A stretch of DNA of 64,000 nucleotides from an uncultured Gammaproteobacteria bacterium (GTDB taxonomy: Bacteria > Pseudomonadota > Gammaproteobacteria > HK1), in contig CAMYJH010000001.1 in the NCBI GenBank assembly GCA_947258715.1, positions 101,959 to 165,958 of the forward strand, written 5' to 3'. Below the pieces are notes generated by a model. It saw only the letters and a list, made by a program, of their open reading frames with translations. It was not told the DNA's origin and did not search any database. Shown one piece after another: positions 23,629 to 31,945 of this stretch; the first letter of the stretch is position 1, and the number at the start of each line of letters is the position of its first letter. A program made the translations under genes and the position numbers.

Positions 23629-24618
23629 TCAGTCCATTGCCAAAAGGACCTTGCCCTGTACGCGCCCGGCCTTGATCGCCTCGAGCGCCGCCTGAAAATC
23701 CTCTAGCTTATGCACGCCCATGATTTGGGGACAGATCTTTTTCTGCCGGTAAAGCGAGTACAGATCGTTCTGAACCCGGCGCACACTCTGGGGCTCGCGA
23801 CGCGGGTAATCGGCCCAGTGTAGACCAATGATGCTCAGATTTTTGAGCAGCAGGTAGTTGACCTTGACGCTGGGGATCTCACCGCAAGCGAAGCCGACCA
23901 CCACCATTCGGCCTTCCCAGGCGAGCGCTCTCAAACAAGCGTCGAAAACGCTCCCGCCGACGGTATCGATGACCACGTCCACGCCGTGCCCGTTTGTAAT
24001 CCGGTGCACCTGGTCTTTTAGCCCATGGTAAAGGTCCTCCCCCTCGAGCAGTACCACGTGGTCGGCGCCGGCCGCGCGCACGCTGGCTTCCTGCTCCGAA
24101 CGCCTCACTCCGGCGAAAGCCATTCCACCGTAAGCCTTCACTAGCTGGATGGCAGCAATGCCGACCCCCCCCGCAGCACCGGTAACCAGCACCCTTTCGC
24201 CAGCGCTGAGATGAATGCGTTCGCCCAGCGCGAAGTGGGCTGTCTGATAGACCAGCCCCAGCGCCGCAGCGTGCTCGAAGGAAATGTCTTCGGGGATCGG
24301 GTAGCAGCTCGCCTCCGGCGCCAGCACCTGCTGAGCGTAAGCGCCCTGTCCCACGAGAGCCGCGACCCGTTGGCCCTTTGAGATATTTTCCACTTCTTCG
24401 CCCACTGAGGCGACGACGCCCGAAACTTCCATTCCCGGGCAAAAAGGTAGCTCCGGTCTGACCTGATAGGCGCCGGTGATCATGAGCAGGTCCGGAAAGT
24501 TGACGCCCACGTTGCGAGCCTCGATCAGCACCTGCTTGGGTCCGGGCGTTGGCGCCTCGACTTCCTTGACCACGGCCTCTTCGAGCGGGCCGAAACGTTC
24601 GACAATCACGGCACGCAT
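23629..24618 (-). CDS. NADPH:quinone oxidoreductase-like, zinc-independent medium-chain dehydrogenase
   Basis: A 329-residue member of the QOR branch of the medium-chain dehydrogenase family. The catalytic domain has RNVGVNFPDLLMITGAY and GMEVSGVV but lacks the structural- and catalytic-zinc cysteines. The Rossmann domain has the variant VLVTGAAGGVGIAAIQLVKA. Such enzymes reduce quinones or acryloyl/crotonyl-type alkenes with NADPH; the substrate cannot be read off. Its first base overlaps the stop of the CoA transferase, so the two genes are one unit and probably act on the same acyl-CoA route. Confidence 0.88.
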   Translation of the reverse strand: MRAVIVERFGPLEEAVVKEVEAPTPGPKQVLIEARNVGVNFPDLLMITGAYQVRPELPFCPGMEVSGVVASVGEEVENISKGQRVAALVGQGAYAQQVLAPEASCYPIPEDISFEHAAALGLVYQTAHFALGERIHLSAGERVLVTGAAGGVGIAAIQLVKAYGGMAFAGVRRSEQEASVRAAGADHVVLLEGEDLYHGLKDQVHRITNGHGVDVVIDTVGGSVFDACLRALAWEGRMVVVGFACGEIPSVKVNYLLLKNLSIIGLHWADYPRREPQSVRRVQNDLYSLYRQKKICPQIMGVHKLEDFQAALEAIKAGRVQGKVLLAMD

Positions 24619-25745
24619 CAGCGCTCCTCCGTAAGTGGAGTCAAATACTCTTCGTTGGCTTCACCCAACGCCGGCGCGGACAGAATACCCGGCGCCGAGC
24701 GAAAGCACGGCGACAACGGCACCGCCGCGGCCGTGAGACCGGTATCTTCGTCGCCCGCGCGATGGGAGAACAGACCTCGAGCCACAAACTGCAGGTCGCG
24801 CATGGCCTCGCCGATGTCAGCCACGACGCAAACGCAGGCGTCGGCGTTCGCGAACACCTGCATCCATTCCGATGCCGTGCGCGAGGCGATAATGGCGGCC
24901 ACCGCCTTCTTGGTGGCTTCGGGATCGTCCCGATCCCGCCTCAGCGGCGCATCGAGATCGATGATTTCACAAAAGTTATCCCAGAAGCGCTGCTCCAACG
25001 GCGCCGCCGCCAGGTATCTTTGGTCGCTGGTGCGGTAAACCTGATAACGGGGTGAACCTCCCGTCAGCAGTTCGGCTCCCGGTTGAGGCACTCGTCCCGT
25101 CGCCTGATGCATTCCCTGGGCCCAGTACTGAAACGGGAACAAATGGTCGGTCATGGCGATGTCCAGAAAACAGCCGCCGCCGTCGAGCTCCCGCTGGCGC
25201 AGCGCCAGCAGCACGTTGATGATAACGGGGTAAGCTCCGCCGCCGATGTCAGCGATCAGTGCCGGCGGAATGACAGGATCGCCCTTGGCATCGGCGCCCG
25301 TTCGCAAAAGCCCCGTTTCAGCCAGATAGTTGAGATCATGGCCCGCGACGTTGGACTTGGGTCCCGACTGACCGTAGCCGGTGAGCGCGCAGTAAATCAG
25401 CTTTGGATTCGATTCCTTAAGCGCACCGTATCCGAGTCCGAGCCGATCCATGACCCCCGGTCGAAATTGCTCGATAAGCACGTCGGCTCGGGCGATCAGC
25501 GGCGCCAGCCGTTGCCTACCGCGGGGAGATTTAAGGTCCAGCTCGACGCTGCGCTTTCCGCGGTTGAGGAGCACGAACTCGACGCTGGTTTCGCCCCACG
25601 GGGTGCCAAACCCACGCATGGGCTCACCGCCAGGACGCTCCACCTTGATCACCTCGGCGCCGGCCTCGGCAAGCACGAGACTCGCCATGGGTCCGGGTAG
25701 CAGGGTAGAGAAATCGATGACCGTAACGCCTTTGAGCGGCTGCAT
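24618..25745 (-). CDS. CoA transferase family III (CaiB/BaiF)
   Basis: A 375-residue class III CoA transferase or alpha-methylacyl-CoA racemase homologue. Typical features: LKGVTVIDFSTLLPGPMASLVLAEAGAEVIKVERPGG at the N-terminus, NRGKRSVELDLKS, the LIEQFRPGVMDRLGLGY segment, and the YCALTGYGQSGP loop. The residues HDLNYLAETGLLR follow, with the conserved Asp expected to carry the acyl anhydride in transferases. The 375-residue length fits racemase or formyl-CoA-transferase-like members. Coupled to the downstream QOR-like gene. Confidence 0.88.
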   Translation of the reverse strand: MQPLKGVTVIDFSTLLPGPMASLVLAEAGAEVIKVERPGGEPMRGFGTPWGETSVEFVLLNRGKRSVELDLKSPRGRQRLAPLIARADVLIEQFRPGVMDRLGLGYGALKESNPKLIYCALTGYGQSGPKSNVAGHDLNYLAETGLLRTGADAKGDPVIPPALIADIGGGAYPVIINVLLALRQRELDGGGCFLDIAMTDHLFPFQYWAQGMHQATGRVPQPGAELLTGGSPRYQVYRTSDQRYLAAAPLEQRFWDNFCEIIDLDAPLRRDRDDPEATKKAVAAIIASRTASEWMQVFANADACVCVVADIGEAMRDLQFVARGLFSHRAGDEDTGLTAAAVPLSPCFRSAPGILSAPALGEANEEYLTPLTEER

Positions 25746-26431
25746 GTGTGATTCCTCTTCAGCCGGATAATTTGCCGATACTCTGCCGCCAACCGCCCAG
25801 GTAGGCCCGCCAAGGGCCTCATTTCAACAACCCGAGATGTTCGACTGGTATAGAGACGGGTCCATGGCCCCCTTGCGCGATAAGGCCCCCAGATTTTCGA
25901 GGGCAATCATAGCAAGGCCGCCGAACGGCGGCGCCCGCGGCCGGTTTGACCAGGCCACGGCAACGAGAAGAAGCCGCCGCGTCCTCAGCGGATGGGCGTC
26001 ACCGGAACGCGAGCGCGCGGGTCTGCGAAGTCAGCGCACCTTCCTTCTTCGCATCGACGCCAGCTCGGCGCGCCGCTCTCAGAGCATCTGATTGAGATAA
26101 AGGATCACTACCCTGGGGCTGGAGTCGTCGCACGGGGAGACTCGAGATATCCGTTCACCTAAGCGCTCGATTTCCCCATGGAGCGCATCCTTCGTCCAGC
26201 GTGGTTTGATAGGTGACCAAGGTGTTTCCCCCTTACTTGCATATTTCTTCCCGTTCAGTTGCTGCCCCAGGGATATGAGACCGCGTTTCGGACCCGGGGG
26301 GCCGAAGGTGTTAACAACGGAACCCAACAAACCGCCCCGGGATCGGGCTCAGCTACCGGGCCTTACGCGCATTGGTCATAATCGGGCCTTGCCCACGCGC
26401 GATGCCTTTTACGGACCCCAGGTTGAATTTG
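25746..26431. other. Intergenic region upstream of divergent CoA-transferase and kinase genes
   Basis: Nearly 690 bases between divergent genes. An 83-codon frame on the minus strand (26079-26330) has only a TTG start and ends ERLGERISRV...ILYLNQML; its second half reads like a helical protein, but I recognise no family and no ribosome site, so I do not call it as a gene. Promoters for both neighbours should lie here; I could not fix their boxes. Confidence 0.4.
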
Positions 26432-27472
26432 ATGACCCCGGTACGCCCCCAGCAGAACACGCGAGGCGATACTGAGTTACCCGCGGCGCTCCGCGACGCT
26501 TTGGCCCGAATGGGGCTTGTTGCTCCGGACGAGTCGGTGCGTGGAACCGCCCTGGAGGGCGGCGTGTCCTCGGACATCTGGCGGGTGGATCTGTGCTCGG
26601 GACCGGTTTGCGTCAAACGCGCCCTACCCAAGCTCAAAGTGGATGCGGAATGGCGCGCGCCGGTGGAGCGGAACAGGTATGAGGTGGCATGGCTGCGGGC
26701 GGCGGAGGCGATCGTTCCCGGCGCCGCACCGACGGTGCTCGGCGAAGACCCCGCGTCTTACGCGTTCGTCATGGCTTGCCTCGAGCCGGGTCTTTATCCG
26801 CTGTGGAAGACCCAGCTGCTCGGCGGCAAGGTCAGCGCCGATTTTGCCCGCCAGGTTGGTGACGTTGTTGGGCGTATCCATGCTGCCAGTGCCGATCGCG
26901 ACGACTTTGCCGCGGCGTTCCGCAGTGACGAAAATTTCTATGCCATTCGACTCGAACCGTATCTTATCGCCGCAGCGAGGAATCAGCCGGACGTAGGCGA
27001 TGTTCTCGAGGCATTGGCAAAAACGACTGCGAGCGTTCGCAGGGTGCTGGTGCACGGAGACGTCAGCCCGAAGAACATTCTTGCCGGACCTTGCGGTCCC
27101 GTTTTCCTGGATGCGGAATGCGCCTGGTTCGGAGACCCGGCTTTCGACCTGGCGTTTTGTCTCAACCACCTGCTGTTGAAGGGAATCGTCGTGCCTCTCG
27201 CCCGCGATGACTTGAAGCGCGCCTTTGAAGCGCTTCGCGCCGCCTATCTTTCCGTCGTCGACTGGGAGCCGGCAGACGAGCTGGAAGCGCGCACCGCGAG
27301 GCTGCTGCCAGGGCTTACCCTGGCCCGGGTCGACGGTAAGTCGCCGGTGGAATATCTGCAGTCAGAATCCGATCGGAGCCTGGTTCGCGCCGTCGCCAAG
27401 GCGCTGCTGGCCCGGCCGAAGGAAACGCTGACCCAAGTCAGCGAGTTTTGGTGGACGGCGCTGGCCTCGTGA
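26432..27472 (+). CDS. APH-family phosphotransferase (small-molecule kinase of unknown substrate)
   Basis: A 346-residue protein with the aminoglycoside-phosphotransferase/choline-kinase fold. It has an N-terminal nucleotide domain beginning about GGVSSDIWRVDL, the catalytic loop HGDVSPKN (His208, Asp210, Asn215) and the metal-binding segment DAECAWFGDPAFDLAF (Asp227). The family phosphorylates hydroxyls on antibiotics, choline, sugars or amino-acid derivatives; nothing here identifies an antibiotic as substrate. I use the ATG at 26432; an in-frame ATG at 26372 is also possible. The stop overlaps the GTG of the enolase-like gene (GTGA), so the two are translationally coupled and probably act in sequence. 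Confidence 0.85.
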   Translation: MTPVRPQQNTRGDTELPAALRDALARMGLVAPDESVRGTALEGGVSSDIWRVDLCSGPVCVKRALPKLKVDAEWRAPVERNRYEVAWLRAAEAIVPGAAPTVLGEDPASYAFVMACLEPGLYPLWKTQLLGGKVSADFARQVGDVVGRIHAASADRDDFAAAFRSDENFYAIRLEPYLIAAARNQPDVGDVLEALAKTTASVRRVLVHGDVSPKNILAGPCGPVFLDAECAWFGDPAFDLAFCLNHLLLKGIVVPLARDDLKRAFEALRAAYLSVVDWEPADELEARTARLLPGLTLARVDGKSPVEYLQSESDRSLVRAVAKALLARPKETLTQVSEFWWTALAS

Positions 27473-28764
27473 CCGCTGCTCGAATATCGGCGGTGCGCGG
27501 GCGTCGCGTCTGGGACTCCCGCGGTAATCCCACGGTGGAGGCCGAGATAAGGCTCGCAAGCGGTGTCACCGGCCGGGCCATCGCGCCGGCCGGTGCCTCC
27601 CGGGGCAGCCGCGAGGCCCACGAGCGCCGCGATGGCGGTATGCGGCTCCAGGGGCTCGACGTTAAGCACGCACTCGCCGGAATCCGTGACACAGTTGATC
27701 CCGCGCTCAAGGGTTTGGATGCGCGCGATCAAGAAGGCGTTGACGCTGCGCTGATTGAGGCTGACGGCACCGAGCTTCGGCATCGTCTCGGCACCAACGC
27801 GCTGGTGGCGGTTTCCATGGCGGTGGCCCACGCGGCCGCGGCGGCGGACGGAATGCCTCTTTGGCGCCACCTGCTGGGAGAAACCGAGGCCGTGTTGCCG
27901 CTGCCCGAAGTACAGATATTCGGCGGCGGCGCCCACGCCGGGCGCAGGATCGACATTCAGGATTTCATGGTCATGGCGCCGAAGGCGCAGCGCTTCGCCC
28001 AGGCGCTGGAATGGAGCGCCGAGGTTTATCACGCCGCCGGCAAGCTGCTGGACGCGCGCGGACTTCGCGCCGGCGTGGCCGACGAAGGCGGCTACTGGCC
28101 CGCCTTCAGAGAGAACTGCGAGGCGCTGGACGTGCTGATTCAGGCCATCGAGACTGCCGGCTTCACTCCCGGCGAAGAAATCGTGATCAGTTTGGACGTG
28201 GCCGCCTCGGAGCTGAGAAGAAACGGGCGCTACCGGCTAGAGCTGGAGGGTCGTGAGCTGGACTCCGACGCCCTGGCCGAGCTCATCGGCCGCTGGATCG
28301 AAACATATCCCATCGCCTCGGTGGAGGATCCCCTGGCGGAGGACGACGATGCCGGCTTAAAGCGCTTCACCGAAGCCTACGGCGAACAAGTGCAGATCGT
28401 CGGCGACGACTATCTGGTCACCGATGCCGCGCGCGTGAGCGCGGCGGCGGCCAGGGGCGTCTGCAACGCGGTGCTGCTCAAACCCAACCAGCGCGGCACG
28501 CTCACGGAAACCCGCGCGGCCTGGGAGACGGCAAAAGAAAATCGCTTCGGCGCCATCGTCTCGGCCCGTTCCGGCGAGACCGAGGACGTGAGCATCGTGC
28601 ACTTGGCACTGGGCTGGGGAGTGCCCCAGCTCAAAGTCGGCTCTTTCTCCCGTTCCGAGCGCATGGCCAAATGGAACGAGGGTATACGAATCGAGGAAAC
28701 GATTGGCGACGACGCGCGGTTCGCCGGTGCCAGGCCGCTTAGGGGGAAGTACGGGTCGGCATGA
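27469..28764 (+). CDS. Enolase-like protein with altered active site
   Basis: A 431-residue enolase homologue. Kept residues, by my alignment to yeast enolase: GAS loop, His156 (H159), Glu206 in ADEGG (E211), metal ligands Asp243, Glu286 and Asp313, and lysines Lys338 (K345) and Lys389 (K396). Changed: the canonical SHRSGET reads SARSGET, so His373 is Ala366; and the QEFM glutamate (E168) is Asp165. Canonical enolase converts 2-phosphoglycerate to PEP; the loss of the phosphate-contacting His suggests another phosphorylated acid or a much altered enzyme. The gene is not in the usual pyrG-eno context. Related enolase paralogues handle phosphonates (phosphonopyruvate-type hydratases), but that is only an analogy. 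The GTG start overlaps the kinase stop. Confidence 0.85.
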   Translation: MTAARISAVRGRRVWDSRGNPTVEAEIRLASGVTGRAIAPAGASRGSREAHERRDGGMRLQGLDVKHALAGIRDTVDPALKGLDARDQEGVDAALIEADGTELRHRLGTNALVAVSMAVAHAAAAADGMPLWRHLLGETEAVLPLPEVQIFGGGAHAGRRIDIQDFMVMAPKAQRFAQALEWSAEVYHAAGKLLDARGLRAGVADEGGYWPAFRENCEALDVLIQAIETAGFTPGEEIVISLDVAASELRRNGRYRLELEGRELDSDALAELIGRWIETYPIASVEDPLAEDDDAGLKRFTEAYGEQVQIVGDDYLVTDAARVSAAAARGVCNAVLLKPNQRGTLTETRAAWETAKENRFGAIVSARSGETEDVSIVHLALGWGVPQLKVGSFSRSERMAKWNEGIRIEETIGDDARFAGARPLRGKYGSA

Positions 28765-28937
28765 GGTCGGGGACCGAATTTCGTATCTCGCATGTGATGT
28801 GTGAGGAGTACGCGCTGGTCACGCCTCCAAGCCCGGACTGCGACATATTCTGTAACTCTCAATTATTTGCCATCTCCGATTGGCGTTATGGATCACGCGT
28901 CACGCATCACCAGCTTTCTGAGCCGCATAATTTAATG

Positions 28938-28968
28938 AATCGCGGCCAAGGCCGCTCCTACAGCGGGC
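28938..28968 (+). repeat. REP-like palindrome
   Basis: The segment ATCGCGGCCAAGGCCGCTCC followed by TACAGCGGG has the form of the REP sequences frequent in Pseudomonas and relatives: a short GC-rich palindrome GCGGCCAAGGCCGC followed by TCCTACAG. It lies in the 249-base gap between the convergent enolase-like gene and panC. The 10-mer ACGCATCACC occurs on both sides, at 28902-28911 and 28994-29003. Confidence 0.7.
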
Positions 28969-29013
28969 TTCAATTAAACTCGAATTACGTATTACGCATC
29001 ACCCGTTACCCCA

Positions 29014-29856
29014 TCACGCCGCCAGGTTGTCAATTAGCCGCGCCTTTCCCAGCCACGCTGCGGCGAGAATGCGAAGTTCGTCGTCAATCGATGTTGGAAT
29101 GTTAAGGTCCTGCGCCCGGCGCACCTCGAAATAATCCGGCTTGAACCCCGCCGCTTCAAGGGCGTCGGTGGCGCGCTTGCACACGGCTTTGAAATCTCCC
29201 TCACCCGCACGCAGTTCTGCGCGCACTTTTTGCAGCTGCTTAAAGATCATCGGCGCCAGTTCGCGTTCCGCCGGCGTGAGGTAGTTGTTTCTCGAGCTCA
29301 TGGCCAGGCCGTCGCGCTCTCGCACCGTTTCTCCCACCAGGATTTCGATAGTCATATGAAGATCATCGACCATGCGGCGGATGACCAGAAGCTGCTGGTA
29401 ATCCTTTTCGCCGAAGACTGCCGCGTCCGGCCGAACCATGTTGAAGAGAATGTTCACTACCGTGGCCACGCCGCGGAAGAAACCTGGGCGTTGCTGGCCG
29501 CAGAGTATGGAACTCAGATCCGGCACCTCGATTTGTGTCGCATGCTCTGGTCCTCGCGGATAAACGTCTTTGATCTTCGGAACGAAAACAAGATCACAGC
29601 CCATGGCCTCGAGTCGCTGTAGATCCGTTTTCAGGGTCCGCGGATAGCTGTCGAAGTCCTCGTTCTCACCAAACTGGAAGGGGTTTACAAAAATGGTGGC
29701 GACGACGTAGTCGCCGTAATCGCGGGCCTTTCGCAGCAGGGACAGATGACCGTGGTGAAGATTTCCCATGGTGGGGACAAGCACGATACGGTCACCGGCC
29801 GCGCGCCTGCCGGTCAGCGCGCTGTTCATTTGCGCCAGCTCAGCGGCGGTTTCCAT
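29014..29856 (-). CDS. panC: Pantothenate synthetase
   Basis: Joins pantoate and beta-alanine with ATP hydrolysis to AMP. The 280-residue product has the nucleotide motif VPTMGNLHHGHLSLLRKA (HxGH type), FVNPFQFGENEDF, the VFGEKDYQQLLVIRRMVDDL segment and the late MSSRNNYL loop. Its first base overlaps the panB stop. No panD is present in the window. Confidence 0.96.
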   Translation of the reverse strand: METAAELAQMNSALTGRRAAGDRIVLVPTMGNLHHGHLSLLRKARDYGDYVVATIFVNPFQFGENEDFDSYPRTLKTDLQRLEAMGCDLVFVPKIKDVYPRGPEHATQIEVPDLSSILCGQQRPGFFRGVATVVNILFNMVRPDAAVFGEKDYQQLLVIRRMVDDLHMTIEILVGETVRERDGLAMSSRNNYLTPAERELAPMIFKQLQKVRAELRAGEGDFKAVCKRATDALEAAGFKPDYFEVRRAQDLNIPTSIDDELRILAAAWLGKARLIDNLAA

Positions 29857-30686
29857 CAGTCGAATGTGTGTTCAGTACTCGGAAAGGTTCCCGACTTCAC
29901 CGCCTCCACATAGGCCTCGAGTGCAGCAGGAACACTCCCGGCGCCGGCAAGGAAATCCTTGGAGAAACTCGGACGCCGGCCGGGCGTGATCCCCAGCATG
30001 TCGTAGAGCACGAGAATCTGTCCGTCGCAGTGAACGCCTGCCCCAATCCCGACCACGGGCACCTGCGCGTGTTCGGTGATCTTCTTTGCCAGGGACGCGG
30101 GAACGCATTCCAGCAACAGCATATCGGCGCCGGCTTGCTCCAGGGATGCGGCGTCATCCATCAACACCTTTGCGGCTTCTGGCTCACGCCCCTGAATCTT
30201 GTAGGCGCCGACTTTGTGCACCGCCTGCGGGCGCAAGCCCAGGTGAGCACATACGGGTATCCCCTGAGCCGAGAGCGCTTCCACTGTTTCCCCCTGAGCG
30301 CCGGTGCCTTCCAGCTTGACGATTTCCGCACCACCTTCCTGCATCAACCGCGCCGCGTTGCGCCGCGCGTCGTCAATAGTGGCAAAACTCATGAACGGCA
30401 TGTCACCCATGACCAAAGCACTGCCGGCTCCGCGTGCCACCAGTCGGGTGTGATATACGACGTGGTCCATGGTGACCGGAATGGTAGAACGATGGCCCTG
30501 AACCACCATTCCGAGGGAATCCCCGACCAGGATTAGCTCGACTCCGGCAGCATCCTCCAGCGCCGCAAAGCTCGCGTCATAAGCGGTGAGCGCAGCAAAT
30601 CGACGTCCTTCGTGCTTTCCCTTGCGTAAAGACGCAACGGTGATGCGGCGACTGGTAACCAGCGGACTTGTTTTCGACGTGCCCAT
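29856..30686 (-). CDS. panB: 3-methyl-2-oxobutanoate hydroxymethyltransferase
   Basis: First step of pantoate synthesis, using methylenetetrahydrofolate. The 276-residue TIM-barrel protein shows FAALTAYDASFAALEDAAGVELILVGDSLGMV, the metal/substrate loop VMGDMPFMSF, KLEGTG, VCAHLGLRPQAVH and LLLECVP. Proximity to folK fits the folate link. Forms an operon with panC. Confidence 0.96.
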   Translation of the reverse strand: MGTSKTSPLVTSRRITVASLRKGKHEGRRFAALTAYDASFAALEDAAGVELILVGDSLGMVVQGHRSTIPVTMDHVVYHTRLVARGAGSALVMGDMPFMSFATIDDARRNAARLMQEGGAEIVKLEGTGAQGETVEALSAQGIPVCAHLGLRPQAVHKVGAYKIQGREPEAAKVLMDDAASLEQAGADMLLLECVPASLAKKITEHAQVPVVGIGAGVHCDGQILVLYDMLGITPGRRPSFSKDFLAGAGSVPAALEAYVEAVKSGTFPSTEHTFD

Positions 30687-30775
30687 GACGAATTCTCGAA
30701 TACCAACGTTAGAATGGCGTGCTTACGATCACACGACGGCGTTCTGTACAAATGAACACGGCTACTGCGTAAGTT

Positions 30776-31429
30776 TCAAAATGGCAGCGGATTTAGGTAA
30801 TGCCGTCCTTTCTTGATGCTTTTGAGCTGATTGAAGAGTTCCTCGTAGTCTTCATCGTTATTCGCGATGTCAATTTCCGCGGCATTGACGATGACCAGCG
30901 GCGCTTGTTCAAAATTATAAAAGAAATGGGTGTAGGCGCTCACGAGCCTGGAGAGATACTCCTCGTCAATGGCGCTTTCGTAGGGCACGCCCCGAGTGGC
31001 GATTCTATCCATGAGCACGTTAACCGGCGCCTGCAGATAAATAACCAGGTCCGGAACTATCGTTTCGCCTACAATCTGCGTGTATACCTGCTCGTAAAGC
31101 TTGAGCTCGTCAGCATCCAAATTGAGCTGCGCGAATAAGTAGTCCTTTTCGATCATGTAGTCGCTGACTCGGACTTGGGCGAACATGTCAGCCTGGCGAA
31201 GATCGCGTAGCTGCTGGGTGCGCTGAAGAAGAAAGTAAAGCTGCGTCGACAGCGCGTTAGCGCGCGGGTTGTCGTAGAAACGGGGCAGAAAAGGATTCTG
31301 ATCCGATGCTTCCAGCAACAGCTCTCCGCCATAACTTTTCGCCAGGCGACGGGCGAGGGTTGTCTTGCCTACGCCAATCGGGCCTTCGACAACGATATAA
31401 TCGAGGTCTGTTTCGATCATGTTGCGCAC
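30776..31429 (-). CDS. Deoxynucleoside kinase family protein
   Basis: A 217-residue P-loop kinase of the dGK/dAK/dCK type. Visible: Walker A EGPIGVGKTTLA, the LLLEASDQNPFLPRFYDNP segment with the base-binding and catalytic Glu, SDYMIEKDYLFA in place of the usual D-R-S/H motif, and the lid-like RIATRGVPYES. These enzymes phosphorylate deoxynucleosides in salvage. In many gammaproteobacteria and Bacteroidetes such a gene sits beside folK/pan genes. Substrate preference cannot be told. The start at 31429 precedes an alternative ATG three codons on. Confidence 0.88.
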   Translation of the reverse strand: MRNMIETDLDYIVVEGPIGVGKTTLARRLAKSYGGELLLEASDQNPFLPRFYDNPRANALSTQLYFLLQRTQQLRDLRQADMFAQVRVSDYMIEKDYLFAQLNLDADELKLYEQVYTQIVGETIVPDLVIYLQAPVNVLMDRIATRGVPYESAIDEEYLSRLVSAYTHFFYNFEQAPLVIVNAAEIDIANNDEDYEELFNQLKSIKKGRHYLNPLPF

Positions 31430-31432
31430 CCG

Positions 31433-31945
31433 TTATCCGGACTCGAGTGCCGCCTCGGTCGAAGCGACTTCAATCAACTCTTGCGCCGGCGCCTGCTGCA
31501 GCAGATCTTGCAACGGACCGAGTCCTGGGATCGTGAGCTCAGGCGCAATATCGCTGAGCGGCTGCAGCACGAACCTTCTTCGATGCATCTCCGGGTGCGG
31601 CAGCGTCAATCGACTGTCACGCATCTGGCGGTCATCGTACAACAGTATGTCCAGGTCGATGACCCGCGGCGCCCAGCGTTTCGCTCGGCGTTCCCGCCCC
31701 TGGGCCGTCTCGATATCCCGAACCGCCCGCAACAAAGCGTAGGGACCGAGGCCGGTGTCCAGCTCGGCAACTGCATTAATGAAGTCGGGCTGCGGTCCGG
31801 GGCCGACGGCGCGGTTGCGATAGCTAGGCGAGCGTTTCGAGAGCCGTGTTGCGGGAAGCTTGGCGAGCGCGCGAAAGGCGGCATCGATCCGCACCAGTGG
31901 ATCGTCAAGGTTGCTGCCCAGCGCAATGAAGGCGCGGGCCTTCAC
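31433..31945 (-). CDS. folK: 2-amino-4-hydroxy-6-hydroxymethyldihydropteridine pyrophosphokinase
   Basis: Transfers pyrophosphate from ATP to hydroxymethyl-dihydropterin in folate synthesis. The 170-residue product opens with FIALGSNLDDP, and carries the conserved core VIDLDILLYDD and LTLPHPEMHRRRFVLQPLSDIAP. Overlaps the pcnB end by four bases; pcnB-folK-panBC is the known order. Confidence 0.95.
   Translation of the reverse strand: MKARAFIALGSNLDDPLVRIDAAFRALAKLPATRLSKRSPSYRNRAVGPGPQPDFINAVAELDTGLGPYALLRAVRDIETAQGRERRAKRWAPRVIDLDILLYDDRQMRDSRLTLPHPEMHRRRFVLQPLSDIAPELTIPGLGPLQDLLQQAPAQELIEVASTEAALESG

Noticed and set aside
26079..26330. An 83-codon minus-strand frame upstream of the CoA transferase
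   Set aside because: Only a TTG start, no ribosome site and no family; kept as a note in the intergenic entry.
26432..27472. Antibiotic-resistance aminoglycoside phosphotransferase
   Set aside because: Only the fold-level motifs match, and the coupled enolase-like gene argues for a metabolic substrate.
27469..28764. Housekeeping enolase (eno)
   Set aside because: The SARSGET and QDFM changes and the absence of a pyrG neighbour speak against the canonical enzyme.
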